A stretch of DNA of 64,000 nt from assembly GCF_000711825.1 (NCBI RefSeq), contig NZ_JONJ01000004.1, positions 120,642 through 184,641 on the forward strand, given 5' to 3'. This stretch comes from [Clostridium] aminophilum DSM 10710 (GTDB taxonomy: Bacteria; Bacillota; Clostridia; Lachnospirales; Lachnospiraceae). The notes under the pieces are model-generated. The model was not told the DNA's origin and searched no databases. It saw nothing but the letters and a program-made list of their open reading frames with translations. This document shows, piece by piece, positions 52,156 through 64,000 of this stretch (its first letter is position 1; each line of letters begins with the position of its first letter). The position numbers were made by a program, and so were the translations under genes.

Positions 52156-53541
52156 ATGGGAAAATTAGAACAAATCAATTCGAAATGGCAGGATGTTCTG
52201 GACCATATGATCGAAACGCAGGGGATCAGTCAGGTCTCCGTCCAGACATGGCTGCTGCCGATGAAACCGGTTGCGTATGAGGAATCTTCCGACGTTCTCT
52301 CGATTCTGTGCCCGGATGTCCATTTTCTCTCTTTTATGGAGAAGAAATACAGCATCACCCTTCCGGTCTCCATCGAGACCGTCGCGGATATTCACTGTAC
52401 CGTCCGGTTCGTGACGGAGGACATGCTGTCCCCGGCGGGCGGCGAGGAAAAGCCTGCGACGAAGAAGCCTGATCCGGCTTCTTCCCAGATGGATGCCCGG
52501 GTAAAAGATGCCAACCTGAACCCGAAGTATACCTTTGAGACCTTCGTCGTCGGAAAGAACAACAACTTTGCCCATGCTGCGGCTCTCGCGGTCGCGGAAT
52601 CTCCGGGCAATATGTATAATCCGCTGTTTATCTACGGAGGCGTGGGACTCGGAAAAACGCATCTGATGCACTCCATCGGTCATTTTATTCTGAAAAACAA
52701 TCCGGATGCCAAAGTGCTCTATGTCACCAGTGAGAAGTTCACCAACGAGCTGATCGACGCCATCCGGAACAAGGATAATATCTCCACCACGGAGTTCCGC
52801 AACAAATACCGCAACAACGACGTTCTGCTGATCGACGATATCCAGTTCATCATCGGAAAAGACAGTACGCAGGAGGAGTTCTTCAATACCTTCAATGCGC
52901 TGTACGAAGCCCAGAAGCAGATCGTCATTTCTTCGGATAAACCGCCGAAACAGATCGAAACGCTGGAAGAAAGACTAAAGTCCCGTTTCGAGCAGGGCCT
53001 CACCGTCGATATCCAGTCTCCGGATTATGAGACCCGAATGGCGATCCTCCGGAAAAAGGAGGAGATGGACGGCTTCAATATTGATAATGAAGTCATCAAG
53101 TTCATCGCCAACAACATCAAGTCCAATATCCGTCAGCTGGAAGGCGCGCTGACCAAGGTTGTCGCTCTCAGCAAGCTGAACAAGCAGGAAATCACGGTCG
53201 AACTCGCCGAGGAAGCGCTGAAAGACCTGATTTCCCCGAACGAGAAGCACGAAGTGACGCCGGAGCTGATCCTGAACGTGGTCGCAGACCATTACGGCAT
53301 CACCCCGAACGACATCATTTCCCAGAAGCGCAGCCGTGAGGTCGTCGTTCCGCGCCAGATCGTCATGTATCTGTGCCGCCAGATGACGTCCACACCGCTG
53401 AAAACCATCGGCAACTACCTCGGCGGACGCGATCACACCACGATCCTTCACGGTCAGGAAAAGATCGCCCAGGACATCACTTCCGATGAATCGCTGAAGA
53501 ATACGATCGACGTGCTGATTAAAAAAATTAATACACAGTAA
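52156..53541 (+). CDS. dnaA: Replication initiator DnaA
   Basis: Origin-binding AAA+ initiator, 461 residues. The ATG at 52156 follows AGGAG; a start 72 bp upstream has no site and is not conserved in type. Domain I covers residues 1-90 (WQDVLDHMIETQGISQVSVQTWLLPMKPV), domain II is a short linker, domain III has GGVGLGKTH (161-169), LLIDDIQF, arginine finger Arg277 and sensor-II Arg326, and domain IV carries the signature GRDHTTILHG (424-433). Divergent from rpmH as in most Firmicutes. Confidence 0.98.
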   Translation: MGKLEQINSKWQDVLDHMIETQGISQVSVQTWLLPMKPVAYEESSDVLSILCPDVHFLSFMEKKYSITLPVSIETVADIHCTVRFVTEDMLSPAGGEEKPATKKPDPASSQMDARVKDANLNPKYTFETFVVGKNNNFAHAAALAVAESPGNMYNPLFIYGGVGLGKTHLMHSIGHFILKNNPDAKVLYVTSEKFTNELIDAIRNKDNISTTEFRNKYRNNDVLLIDDIQFIIGKDSTQEEFFNTFNALYEAQKQIVISSDKPPKQIETLEERLKSRFEQGLTVDIQSPDYETRMAILRKKEEMDGFNIDNEVIKFIANNIKSNIRQLEGALTKVVALSKLNKQEITVELAEEALKDLISPNEKHEVTPELILNVVADHYGITPNDIISQKRSREVVVPRQIVMYLCRQMTSTPLKTIGNYLGGRDHTTILHGQEKIAQDITSDESLKNTIDVLIKKINTQ

Positions 53542-53565
53542 AATGTGAACGGCCGGTGTATCGGC

Positions 53566-53655
53566 TGTGGACAGTGTGGACTCATTTTTGCCCCTGATTT
53601 CGGCGTGTGAACATCTGTGGATTATTCCCGGCGATCCGGGATATTTATCCACCGT
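53566..53655. other. oriC: oriC: DnaA-box cluster between dnaA and dnaN
   Basis: TGTGGACAG and TGTGGACTC near 53568, TGTGGATTA (53616, reverse) and TTATCCACC (53645). An AT-rich stretch around 53729-53757 is a candidate unwinding element. With the upstream cluster this gives a bipartite origin like that of Bacillus. Confidence 0.75.
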
Positions 53656-53799
53656 GTTATCAATTGCGCAACCGATTGAGTTTTGTGGGTTTTGAGGGAT
53701 TTTCCACCAATTCACAGCCCCTACTGCTTTTAAGACTAAAATCTTTTTATTCCTATCCGTTATACCTGCCGTTTTTCGCGAAAGGAGTTATCAACCGCT

Positions 53800-54915
53800 A
53801 TGAAACTGATCTTCAAAAAGGACGATCTGATGAGCGCGATCAATATCGCCGCGAAAGCTGTTCCTTCCAAAACAACCATGACCATTCTCGAATGCATCCT
53901 GATCGATGCAGCCGGATCGGAAATTCTTCTGACCGGCAACGATACCGAGTTCGGTATCGAGACCCGCGCGGAAGGTACCATTGAAGAACATGGAAAAATC
54001 GCTCTCGAGGCAAAGCTGTTTTCCGAAATCATCCGCAAGCTTTCCGGCGAGGATGAGATCATCATTGAGTCGGATGAAAAGCTGGTGACAGAGATCCGCA
54101 GCGGAAAGTCGCTTTTCCGCATTCAGGGTCAGGATCCGGAAGAGTATTCCTACATTCCGCATATTGAGCGGACAAATTACATCTGCATTTCCGAGTTTAC
54201 GCTCAAGGAAATCATCCGTCAGACGATCTTTGCAATCTCTCCGAATGACAGCAATAAGATGATGACCGGTGAATACCTTCACGTAGAAGGCGATAAGCTG
54301 AGTCTTGTTTCACTGGACGGTCACCGTATGGCGATGAGAAATATCACCTTAAAGGATAAGTACAGCGATGTTTCCGCCATTCTTCCGGGAAAAAATCTGA
54401 ACGAGATTTCCAGAATTCTCGGTGACGAGATCTCGGAAGACGTCATGATTTATTTCGATCAGAATCATGCCATGTTTGAATTTGAAAATACCACCGTTGT
54501 GACGAGACTCATCGACGGAGAATATTTCCGCGTCGGACAGATGCTGACCAGAGAATATGAGACCAGAGTGACGATCAACCGCCAGAACTTCCTTTCGGAG
54601 ATCGATAAGGCGACGATCCTGATCCGTGAATCCGACAAAAAGCCGGTGGTATTCAACATTACGGATGGCGAACTTCAGATCCGTCTGAATTCCACTTACG
54701 GTTCCATGAATACGGAACTTCCGGTTCAGAAGACGGGAAGCGATCTCATGATCGGCTTCAATCCGACCTTTTTCATGGATGCGCTGCGGAACATCGACAG
54801 TGAGGAAGTGACCCTTTACATGATCAATGCCAAGTCCCCGTGCTTTATCCGGGACGAGGAGGAAAGCTACATTTACCTGATTCTTCCGGTTAATTTCAAC
54901 TCCGCGGATATCTGA
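53800..54915 (+). CDS. dnaN: DNA polymerase III beta subunit (sliding clamp)
   Basis: Ring-shaped processivity clamp of 371 residues made of three similar domains. Typical segments: MKLIFKKDDLMSAINIAAKAVPSKTTMTILE at the start, LVSLDGHRMAMRN in the middle domain and the C-terminal SPCFIRDEEESYIYLILPV. AAAGGAG lies 13 bp before the ATG. First gene of the dnaN-yaaA-recF-gyrBA run. Confidence 0.97.
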   Translation: MKLIFKKDDLMSAINIAAKAVPSKTTMTILECILIDAAGSEILLTGNDTEFGIETRAEGTIEEHGKIALEAKLFSEIIRKLSGEDEIIIESDEKLVTEIRSGKSLFRIQGQDPEEYSYIPHIERTNYICISEFTLKEIIRQTIFAISPNDSNKMMTGEYLHVEGDKLSLVSLDGHRMAMRNITLKDKYSDVSAILPGKNLNEISRILGDEISEDVMIYFDQNHAMFEFENTTVVTRLIDGEYFRVGQMLTREYETRVTINRQNFLSEIDKATILIRESDKKPVVFNITDGELQIRLNSTYGSMNTELPVQKTGSDLMIGFNPTFFMDALRNIDSEEVTLYMINAKSPCFIRDEEESYIYLILPVNFNSADI

Positions 54916-54971
54916 TTGGGAGAAGCAAAAATCCGGCTCGTGCCTGAGCCTTGAAGAAAAAAGGAGAGTTT

Positions 54972-55187
54972 ATGCAGATTTTTAAACTGAGATCCAGTGA
55001 TGAGTTCATCAAGCTGGGCCAGGTCATCAAGGCGGCCGGCTGGGTGGAATCCGGCGTGGATGCAAAGTTTGTGATTCAGGACGGTCTGGTGGAAGTCAAC
55101 GGAGAGACCGATACGCGCCGCGGAAGAAAAATTGTGGCGGGGGATCTGATCACGTTTGACGGCAAGGAACTGAAAGTAGTGAAGTGA
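54972..55187 (+). CDS. yaaA: S4-domain RNA-binding protein YaaA
   Basis: Small protein of 71 residues from the ATG at 54972, which follows AAGGAGAG. Nearly all of it is an S4 fold: FIKLGQVIKAAGWVESGVDAKFVIQDGLVEVNGETDTRRGRKI. Conserved between dnaN and recF; linked to ribosome or RNA quality control in relatives. Confidence 0.92.
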   Translation: MQIFKLRSSDEFIKLGQVIKAAGWVESGVDAKFVIQDGLVEVNGETDTRRGRKIVAGDLITFDGKELKVVK

Positions 55188-55191
55188 TTTC

Positions 55192-58289
<3,098 letters not shown>

Positions 58290-58309
58290 GCCGTACACTG
58301 GAGGACATA

Positions 58310-60844
58310 ATGGAACCAAATGTTTTTGATAAAATTCAGGAAGTTGATCTGAAAAAGACGATGGAGACGTCCTACATCGATTATGCGATGAGCGTTATCG
58401 CTTCCAGAGCGCTTCCGGATGTAAGGGATGGTCTGAAGCCGGTTCAGAGGCGAGTGCTCTATTCCATGATCGAGCTGAACAACGGACCGGATAAGCCGCA
58501 CAGAAAGTCCGCCCGTATTGTCGGCGACACCATGGGTAAATATCACCCGCACGGCGATTCATCCATCTACGGCGCCCTGGTTTACATGGCGCAGAAATGG
58601 AACGAGCGTTATCCGCTGGTGGACGGACACGGAAACTTCGGATCCGTGGACGGCGACGGCGCAGCGGCGATGCGATACACCGAGGCCAGACTCTCCAAGA
58701 TTTCCATGGAACTTCTGGCGGATATCGGAAAAGACACCGTCAATTTCATGCCGAACTTCGATGAGACGGAGAAAGAGCCGACCGTACTGCCGGCCCGTTT
58801 CCCGAATCTTCTGGTAAACGGTGCAACCGGTATCGCTGTCGGAATGGCGACCAATATTCCGCCGCACAACCTGCGTGAGGTTATCAGCGCAGTTGTCAGG
58901 ATCATCGACAATCAGGTCGAGGAAGACCGCGACACGGAGATCGATGAGGTCATGGAGATCGTCAAGGGACCGGATTTCCCGACCGGCGCGACCATTCTCG
59001 GCCGCAGCGGCATTGAATCCGCTTACCGGACCGGCCGCGGCAAGATCCGTGTCCGCGCGGTATACAATATCGAGACCATGCCGAACGGAAAGAGCCGGAT
59101 TATCGTGACGGAACTTCCGTATATGGTCAATAAAGCAAGACTGATCGAGAAGATCGCCAGCCTTGTCCATGAGAAAAAAATTGACGGCATCACCCTTTTG
59201 CGCGATGAATCCAACCGTGAGGGAATGCGGATCAATATCGAGCTGAGAAGAGATGTCAATGTCAATGTCGTTCTCAATCAGCTGCTCCGCCATACGCAGC
59301 TGCAGGATACCTACGGCGTCATCATGCTGGCGCTCGTGGACAATCAGCCGAAGGTTATGAACCTTCTTCAGATGCTGGAGCTCTATCTGAAGCATCAGGA
59401 GGATGTCGTCACCAGAAGAACCAGATACGACCTGAATAAGGCAGAGGCGAGAGCTCACATCCTCGAAGGACTTCTGAAGGCGCTGGATCACATTGACGAA
59501 GTCATTCGCATTATCCGGGCGAGCGCCAATGTTGCCGAGGCGAAGGAACAGCTCATCGCGTCCTTCCAGTTTACCGATGAGCAGGCACAGGCGATCGTAG
59601 ACATGCGTCTGCGCACTCTGACCGGTCTGGAGCGCGATAAGCTTCTGGCCGAGTATCAGGAACTCATGAAGAGAATCGAAGAACTGCGCGCAATCCTTGC
59701 AGACCGCAAGGTTCTTTTAGGTGTTATCAAGAAAGAAATTCTGGAAGTATCCGACAAGTACGGCGATGACCGCCGCACCGAGATCGGCTATGATGAGTTT
59801 GACATTCAGGATGAGGATATGATTCCGGACGACGATGTGGTTGTCACCATGACCCATCTCGGATATATCAAGAGAATGACCGCGGATAATTTCCGCAGTC
59901 AGAACCGCGGCGGAAAGGGAATCCGCGGCATGCAGACGATCCAGGATGACTACATTGACGATCTTCTGATGACGACGAACCGGCATCCGCTGATGTTCTT
60001 TACCAACAAGGGACGCGTATACCGCATCAAGGCGTATGAGATTCCGGAGGCGGGAAGAACCGCAAGAGGAACCGCGATCATCAACCTCATTCCGCTCCAG
60101 AAGGAAGAATACGTCACTGCGTTTGTGGCAGCGGGCGAGCTGGATGAAGACCAGAAGTATCTCACAATGGCAACCAAGCGCGGAATCATCAAGAGAACCG
60201 CTGTCTCGGAGTATGCAAATGTCCGCAAGAACGGTCTTCAGGCCATTGTACTTCGTGAAGATGATGATCTGATCGAGGTCAAGGCGACCAATGACCGGGA
60301 AGATATCTTTATGGTCAGCAAACACGGTATGTGCATCCGCTTCCATGAGACCGATGTCCGCGTGACGGGCCGTGTCTCCATGGGCGTTATCGGCATGCGC
60401 ATCGATGAGGATGACCAGATCGTCGGTATGCAGCTGGAGAGTCAGGGTGAAGATCTCCTGGTTGCATCCGAGTACGGTTACGGCAAGAAGACGCCGATCA
60501 GTGAATTCCGTGCACAGAACCGCGGCGGCCGCGGCGTGCTCTGCTACAAGATTGTCGAAAAGACCGGCAATCTGATCGGCGCGAAAATTGTCGATGACAG
60601 CCGTGAGATCATGCTGATGACCAACGAGGGCATTCTGATTCAGATGACCGTCGAAGGCATTTCCCGCATCGGGCGCAACACGTCCGGTGTCAAGCTGATG
60701 GATATTGACCGGGAGAACGGAATTACCGTTGCCGGAATTGCCAAGGTGCGCACCAGCGATGATACCGATGACGATATGATCGAGCCGCAGGAGGAATCCG
60801 GAGAGGAAATGGCTTCCGAAACGGACCGTGAAAACGAAGAATAA
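58310..60844 (+). CDS. gyrA: DNA gyrase subunit A
   Basis: DNA-cleaving subunit of 844 residues. The catalytic Tyr123 lies in [12 protein letters not shown], and the quinolone-contact region reads [17 protein letters not shown] (residues 79-95). The serine at position 84 is kept but the residue at 88, usually Asp or Glu, is Gly. The C-terminal domain has the GyrA-box region [12 protein letters not shown] and further beta-pinwheel blades, ending in an acidic tail. 20 bp after gyrB. Confidence 0.98.
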   Translation: MEPNVFDKIQEVDLKKTMETSYIDYAMSVIASRALPDVRDGLKPVQRRVLYSMIELNNGPDKPHRKSARIVGDTMGKYHPHGDSSIYGALVYMAQKWNERYPLVDGHGNFGSVDGDGAAAMRYTEARLSKISMELLADIGKDTVNFMPNFDETEKEPTVLPARFPNLLVNGATGIAVGMATNIPPHNLREVISAVVRIIDNQVEEDRDTEIDEVMEIVKGPDFPTGATILGRSGIESAYRTGRGKIRVRAVYNIETMPNGKSRIIVTELPYMVNKARLIEKIASLVHEKKIDGITLLRDESNREGMRINIELRRDVNVNVVLNQLLRHTQLQDTYGVIMLALVDNQPKVMNLLQMLELYLKHQEDVVTRRTRYDLNKAEARAHILEGLLKALDHIDEVIRIIRASANVAEAKEQLIASFQFTDEQAQAIVDMRLRTLTGLERDKLLAEYQELMKRIEELRAILADRKVLLGVIKKEILEVSDKYGDDRRTEIGYDEFDIQDEDMIPDDDVVVTMTHLGYIKRMTADNFRSQNRGGKGIRGMQTIQDDYIDDLLMTTNRHPLMFFTNKGRVYRIKAYEIPEAGRTARGTAIINLIPLQKEEYVTAFVAAGELDEDQKYLTMATKRGIIKRTAVSEYANVRKNGLQAIVLREDDDLIEVKATNDREDIFMVSKHGMCIRFHETDVRVTGRVSMGVIGMRIDEDDQIVGMQLESQGEDLLVASEYGYGKKTPISEFRAQNRGGRGVLCYKIVEKTGNLIGAKIVDDSREIMLMTNEGILIQMTVEGISRIGRNTSGVKLMDIDRENGITVAGIAKVRTSDDTDDDMIEPQEESGEEMASETDRENEE

Positions 60845-61022
60845 TCAGACATAATCAGGCAGCTCTCGCGGTTTTTCCGTCGGGAGCTGTTCCTGTAGAA
60901 AAAAACGAACACCATCACCGTGCCTGCACGGGCGGACCGGTGACGGGATAAGAACATGAAACACAAAGTTTGGAGTGTTTGCTTGCAAATCCGTGTTTTA
61001 CGGAAATAGGTAAGGATAACAG
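60845..61022. other. gyrA-crp gap with weak terminator
   Basis: CAGCTCTCGCGG/CCGTCGGGAGCTG (about 60859-60891) forms a hairpin with only TTCCTGTAG after it, likely the gyrA terminator. A TTCCGT-like dyad (AATCCGTGTTTTACGGAA, about 60989) precedes the regulator gene. Confidence 0.45.
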
Positions 61023-61694
61023 ATGAAAATTCAGACATCATTTTGGAAAAAATGTGCGCTGTTTCAGAACATTCCGGAATCCTTAATCCGGGAGTTTCTG
61101 GAGAAAAACGATGCGGGGATTCTGTCGTTGAAAAAGGGAGAGCTGGTTTTCCATGAGGAGGATGAACCAAAGGGAATTCTGATTCTGCTTTCCGGAAGCA
61201 TCGTCGTCGGGAGCAACACGCTCTCCGGAAAGAGGCAGATTGTGACAACCATTGACCGGCCGGGAGAAATCTTCGGAGAAGTCTTTCTGTTTATGCGAAA
61301 AACATGCTATGGTCATTATGCGGAGGCACAGAAGGACTCCCGTATTCTCCGGATTCCGGAGCGGGTTCTGATGGAACCGGGAGAGGTGAACAGCCGTATT
61401 CTCGAAAACATGCTGTCGATTTTGGCGTCAAAGGCGTTTTATCTGAACCGGAGACTGCAGATTGTCACCTGTTCTTCGCTTCGTCAGAAGATCGCAAAGA
61501 CCATCGCCATGTCTATCGGCGGGGATTTCAGCAGACCCTATACTGCGGGAAGAGAGGAACTTGCCGACTTTATCGGCGCGGCCAGACCCTCTGTCTCACG
61601 GGAACTGATGAATATGCAGCGAGAAGGTCTGGTTCGCGTGGAGGGAAGAAAAATCTTTCTCGCCGGACCGGAAGCTCTGGATATGCAGGAATAA
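61023..61694 (+). CDS. Crp/Fnr-family transcription regulator
   Basis: Regulator of 223 residues. Cyclic-nucleotide-type beta barrel at residues ~15-120 (GELVFHEEDEPKGILILLSGSIVVG, RPGEIFGEVFLF), then a winged helix-turn-helix (YTAGREELADFIGAARPSVSRELMNMQREGLVRV). The cysteine pattern of oxygen-sensing FNR is missing at the N-terminus (only Cys11), so an Fe-S sensor is unlikely. It precedes the fumarase genes by ~100 bp on the same strand and could control them. Confidence 0.88.
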   Translation: MKIQTSFWKKCALFQNIPESLIREFLEKNDAGILSLKKGELVFHEEDEPKGILILLSGSIVVGSNTLSGKRQIVTTIDRPGEIFGEVFLFMRKTCYGHYAEAQKDSRILRIPERVLMEPGEVNSRILENMLSILASKAFYLNRRLQIVTCSSLRQKIAKTIAMSIGGDFSRPYTAGREELADFIGAARPSVSRELMNMQREGLVRVEGRKIFLAGPEALDMQE

Positions 61695-61797
61695 CCGGAA
61701 CCGTTTTTGGACATAATGTTCCGGAAAATGTTTCCGGAACAACACAGAAGAAACAAAAAACAGGAAAGAAAAACAGACAGGGAGGCAACAGGAGACG

Positions 61798-62640
61798 ATG
61801 AGAAACATCCAGGTTTCCGAGATCACAGATCAGATTAAAGAGATGTGTATCGAGGCAAATTACGAACTTTCCGGCGATATGAGAGCCTGTTTTGCAAAGG
61901 CGGCTTCCGCGGAACAGTCACCAATCGGGAAAAAGATTTTTTCGCAGTTGGAAGAGAATCTCGAGATTGCAAAAAATGATATGATCCCGATCTGTCAGGA
62001 TACCGGCATGGCCGTCATTTTCCTGAAGATCGGTCAGGATGTCCATTTTGAGGGAGGCGATCTTTACGCTGCGGTCAATGAGGGCGTTCGGAGAGGATAC
62101 ACCGATGGGTATCTCCGAAAGTCGGTTGTCGCCGATCCGATTGAACGGGTGAATACCAAAGACAATACGCCGGCAATCATTCACTGTGAGATTGTTCCGG
62201 GCGAACAGGTGGACATCACCGTTGCGCCAAAGGGATTCGGAAGCGAGAATATGAGCCGCGTATTTATGCTGAAACCGGCAGATGGCCTGGAAGGGGTAAA
62301 AGAGGCTGTTCTGACAGCAGTAAGAGACGCGGGACCGAATGCCTGCCCGCCGATGGTGGTCGGCGTCGGAATCGGAGGCGATTTCGAAAAATGTGCCGAG
62401 ATGGCCAAGCATGCCCTCACCAGAGACCTGAACGAAGAATCGCCGGTACCGTATGTGCGTGAGATGGAAAAAGAACTTCTGGAACGGATCAACCGGATGG
62501 GAATCGGTCCGGCGGGACTGGGCGGAACCGTGACGGCACTGGCGGTCAATGCAGAGACCTACCCGACGCATATTGCCGGGCTTCCGGTCGGAGTCAATAT
62601 CTGCTGTCATGTCAATCGCCATGCGCACCGTGTTATCTGA
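61798..62640 (+). CDS. Fumarate hydratase class I, alpha subunit
   Basis: Large subunit of the oxygen-sensitive [4Fe-4S] fumarase/tartrate dehydratase family, 280 residues. Cluster-ligand cysteines are in PICQDTGMAV (near 62), NACPPMVVGVGIGG (near 182) and the C-terminal CCHVNRHA. It interconverts fumarate and malate together with the beta subunit 88 bp downstream. CAGGAG precedes the ATG. Tartrate dehydratase activity cannot be ruled out. Confidence 0.93.
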   Translation: MRNIQVSEITDQIKEMCIEANYELSGDMRACFAKAASAEQSPIGKKIFSQLEENLEIAKNDMIPICQDTGMAVIFLKIGQDVHFEGGDLYAAVNEGVRRGYTDGYLRKSVVADPIERVNTKDNTPAIIHCEIVPGEQVDITVAPKGFGSENMSRVFMLKPADGLEGVKEAVLTAVRDAGPNACPPMVVGVGIGGDFEKCAEMAKHALTRDLNEESPVPYVREMEKELLERINRMGIGPAGLGGTVTALAVNAETYPTHIAGLPVGVNICCHVNRHAHRVI

Positions 62641-62728
62641 GCATTCGGAAAAGCAGAACTGTGTACAGTCCCGGTGACGGGCCGGGAGAAAGGAAATCCG
62701 GTGAACGGATCACCGGAGGAGGAAGAAG

Positions 62729-63292
62729 ATGGAAAATGACATCAGAATTAAAGCACCGTTCGATAAAAAGACGGCGGCATCTCTCCGTGCAGGGGATTTT
62801 GTAAAAATCACAGGCACCATCTATACTGCAAGGGATGCAGCACATAAAAGAATGATCGAAACACTGGACCGTGGAGAGAAACTTCCGTTTGATCTCCGCG
62901 GGCAGATTATCTATTATATGGGTCCGTCTCCGGCCAGAGAAGGGCGGCCGATCGGTTCAGCAGGACCGACAACGGCTACCCGAATGGACAAATATGCGCC
63001 CCGTCTTCTGGATCTCGGTCAGGCAGCCATGATCGGCAAGGGAAAGCGCAGCAAGGAAGTAATGGACGCGGTCAAACGGAATCAGGCCGTATACTTTGCG
63101 GCAATCGGAGGAGCAGGCGCGCTGCTCTCCAAATGCATCCGTGCTTCGGAGGTGATCGCCTATGATGATCTGGGTACTGAGGCCATCCGGAAACTTACCG
63201 TGGAAGATTTTCCGTGTATTGTGGTTGCGGACTGTGAGGGCGGTAATCTCTATGAGACAGCGGTAAAAGAGTATTGCAGAGAAGAAATGTAA
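62729..63292 (+). CDS. Fumarate hydratase class I, beta subunit
   Basis: Small subunit of 187 residues carrying the swivelling substrate domain. Conserved segments are LRAGDFVKITGTIYTARDAAHKRM, IIYYMGPSPAREGRPIGSAGPTTATRMD, GKGKRSKEV and the end FPCIVVADCEGGNLY. GGAGGAGGAAG site. Split-subunit fumarase fits an anaerobic Clostridium-type organism. Confidence 0.93.
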   Translation: MENDIRIKAPFDKKTAASLRAGDFVKITGTIYTARDAAHKRMIETLDRGEKLPFDLRGQIIYYMGPSPAREGRPIGSAGPTTATRMDKYAPRLLDLGQAAMIGKGKRSKEVMDAVKRNQAVYFAAIGGAGALLSKCIRASEVIAYDDLGTEAIRKLTVEDFPCIVVADCEGGNLYETAVKEYCREEM

Positions 63293-63296
63293 ATGA

Positions 63297-63332
63297 TTCG
63301 GGCAGAATGGTTTATGCATTCTGCCCGAAAAA
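63297..63332. terminator. Hairpin after fumarase genes
   Basis: TCGGGCAGAATG and CATTCTGCCCGA pair over 12 bp around a 7-nt loop. On the plus strand it is followed by A-rich, not T-rich, sequence, so termination would be non-canonical. Confidence 0.55.
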
Positions 63333-63346
63333 AATACAGAAAGCAG

Positions 63347-63375
63347 TTGACACACCATAAGGCATCGGATATAAT
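63347..63375 (+). promoter_or_regulatory. Consensus promoter of tRNA-Ser
   Basis: TTGACA and TATAAT are both perfect with a 17-bp spacer, about 54 bp ahead of the tRNA. Confidence 0.92.
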
Positions 63376-63428
63376 GATTTTGCTTTGGCGGAATGCCAGA
63401 GAACAACTGAATATTCATTCAGAAGTTC

Positions 63429-63518
63429 GGAGAAATACTCAAGAGGCCGAAGAGGCGCCCCTGCTAAGGGTGTAGGTCGGGTAAAACCGGCGCGAGGGTT
63501 CAAATCCCTCTTTCTCCG
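63429..63518 (+). tRNA. tRNA-Ser (GCU anticodon)
   Basis: Ninety-nt cloverleaf with a long variable arm: acceptor GGAGAAA/TTTCTCC, anticodon stem CGCCC/GGGTG with loop CTGCTAA, T-loop GTTCAAATC, discriminator G. Anticodon GCT reads AGC/AGT. No encoded CCA. Confidence 0.96.
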
Positions 63519-63621
63519 CTTTCTTTTTTTCTCCCAAAATGCAATTCGGCCCGATTCCGGTCTGAAACAATGCGGAGATTGAGAGCAAAAACGGCTTTCA
63601 AAAATAAAAAGAAAAAAGTTG

Positions 63622-63650
63622 TTGACAAACGACAAAAGCTTTGGTATTAT
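63622..63650 (+). promoter_or_regulatory. rRNA operon promoter
   Basis: TTGACA and TATTAT separated by 17 bp, ~190 bp upstream of the 16S gene, followed by a leader with the AACATTGAAAACTGAACAG processing-type sequence common in Firmicutes. Confidence 0.85.
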
Positions 63651-63841
63651 GAATGAGCTGTCGCCGAGAGGCAACAACAAAGAACATTGAAAACTGAACA
63701 GTATATAAAACCCTGAAAATTCCAAGAACAAAGGCCGATAAGGTAGAGGCCTGAAGTTCGAGAGATTTTCAAGAACAAAACCTTAAACAGTAATAACGGT
63801 TAAGAATAAGCCAAGCTTAAGTCTAAACCGGATCAAACTTT

Positions 63842-64000
<159 letters not shown>

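Overview
The window is the replication-origin region of a low-to-moderate-GC Firmicute chromosome, most probably a Lachnospiraceae-type Clostridium relative. Support: the conserved order rpmH-rnpA-yidD-yidC-jag-mnmE-mnmG-rsmG-parA-parB on the minus strand diverging from dnaA-dnaN-yaaA-recF-gyrB-gyrA on the plus strand; DUF4317, DUF3881 and DUF4446 proteins typical of that family; OhrR-like, SleB-like and VanW proteins; and two TPP riboswitches. The sequence ends in the first ~160 nt of a 16S rRNA gene. All assignments are from reading the sequence and from family knowledge; no searches were run.

Layout. 1-8.4 kb: purine-type permease, aldo/keto reductase, dGTPase-like HD protein, VanW lipoprotein, LysR regulator divergent from glutaminase, DUF1858 protein. 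8.5-16 kb: large SWIM-SNF2 helicase, uracil permease with a structured leader, DUF4317 protein, MarR/OhrR regulator. 16-27 kb: SH3/SleB cell-wall hydrolase, PrpR-N/Fis regulator, beta-helix lipoprotein, a pair of U32-like proteins carrying in-frame minisatellites, nitronate monooxygenase, citrate lyase ligase. 27-36 kb: thiamine block, with one TPP riboswitch ahead of thiW-thiD-cytX and another ahead of ykoFEDC. 36-38 kb: AT-rich cassette (two GNAT acetyltransferases, a Cys-rich protein, a small membrane protein) between exact 44-bp direct repeats next to tRNA-Arg. 38-50.5 kb: chromosome segregation, tRNA modification and membrane insertion genes. 50.5-52.2 kb: oriC, interrupted by an AT-rich cassette encoding a DnaA-like AAA+ protein. 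52.2-61 kb: dnaA to gyrA. 61-64 kb: Crp/Fnr regulator, two-subunit fumarase, tRNA-Ser, start of a rRNA operon.

Four parS-type palindromes (at 21.3, 27.1, 42.67 and 42.72 kb) sit on the left side of oriC and are the expected loading sites for the ParB encoded here. DnaA boxes lie both upstream and downstream of dnaA, as in a bipartite Firmicute origin.

The most unusual item is the DnaA paralogue inside oriC. It keeps the AAA+ core of DnaA (Walker A, most of Walker B, lid) but lacks domains I, II and IV, and the positions aligned with the arginine finger and sensor-II arginine of the neighbouring DnaA are Gln and Ser. This is an Hda-like architecture at the origin itself, in DNA of foreign composition. 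Second is a ~330-nt strongly folded stretch between the thiW TPP riboswitch terminator and thiW, a candidate unannotated structured RNA. Dispersed hairpin repeats, the repeat-flanked GNAT cassette and the U32 pair are further points of interest.
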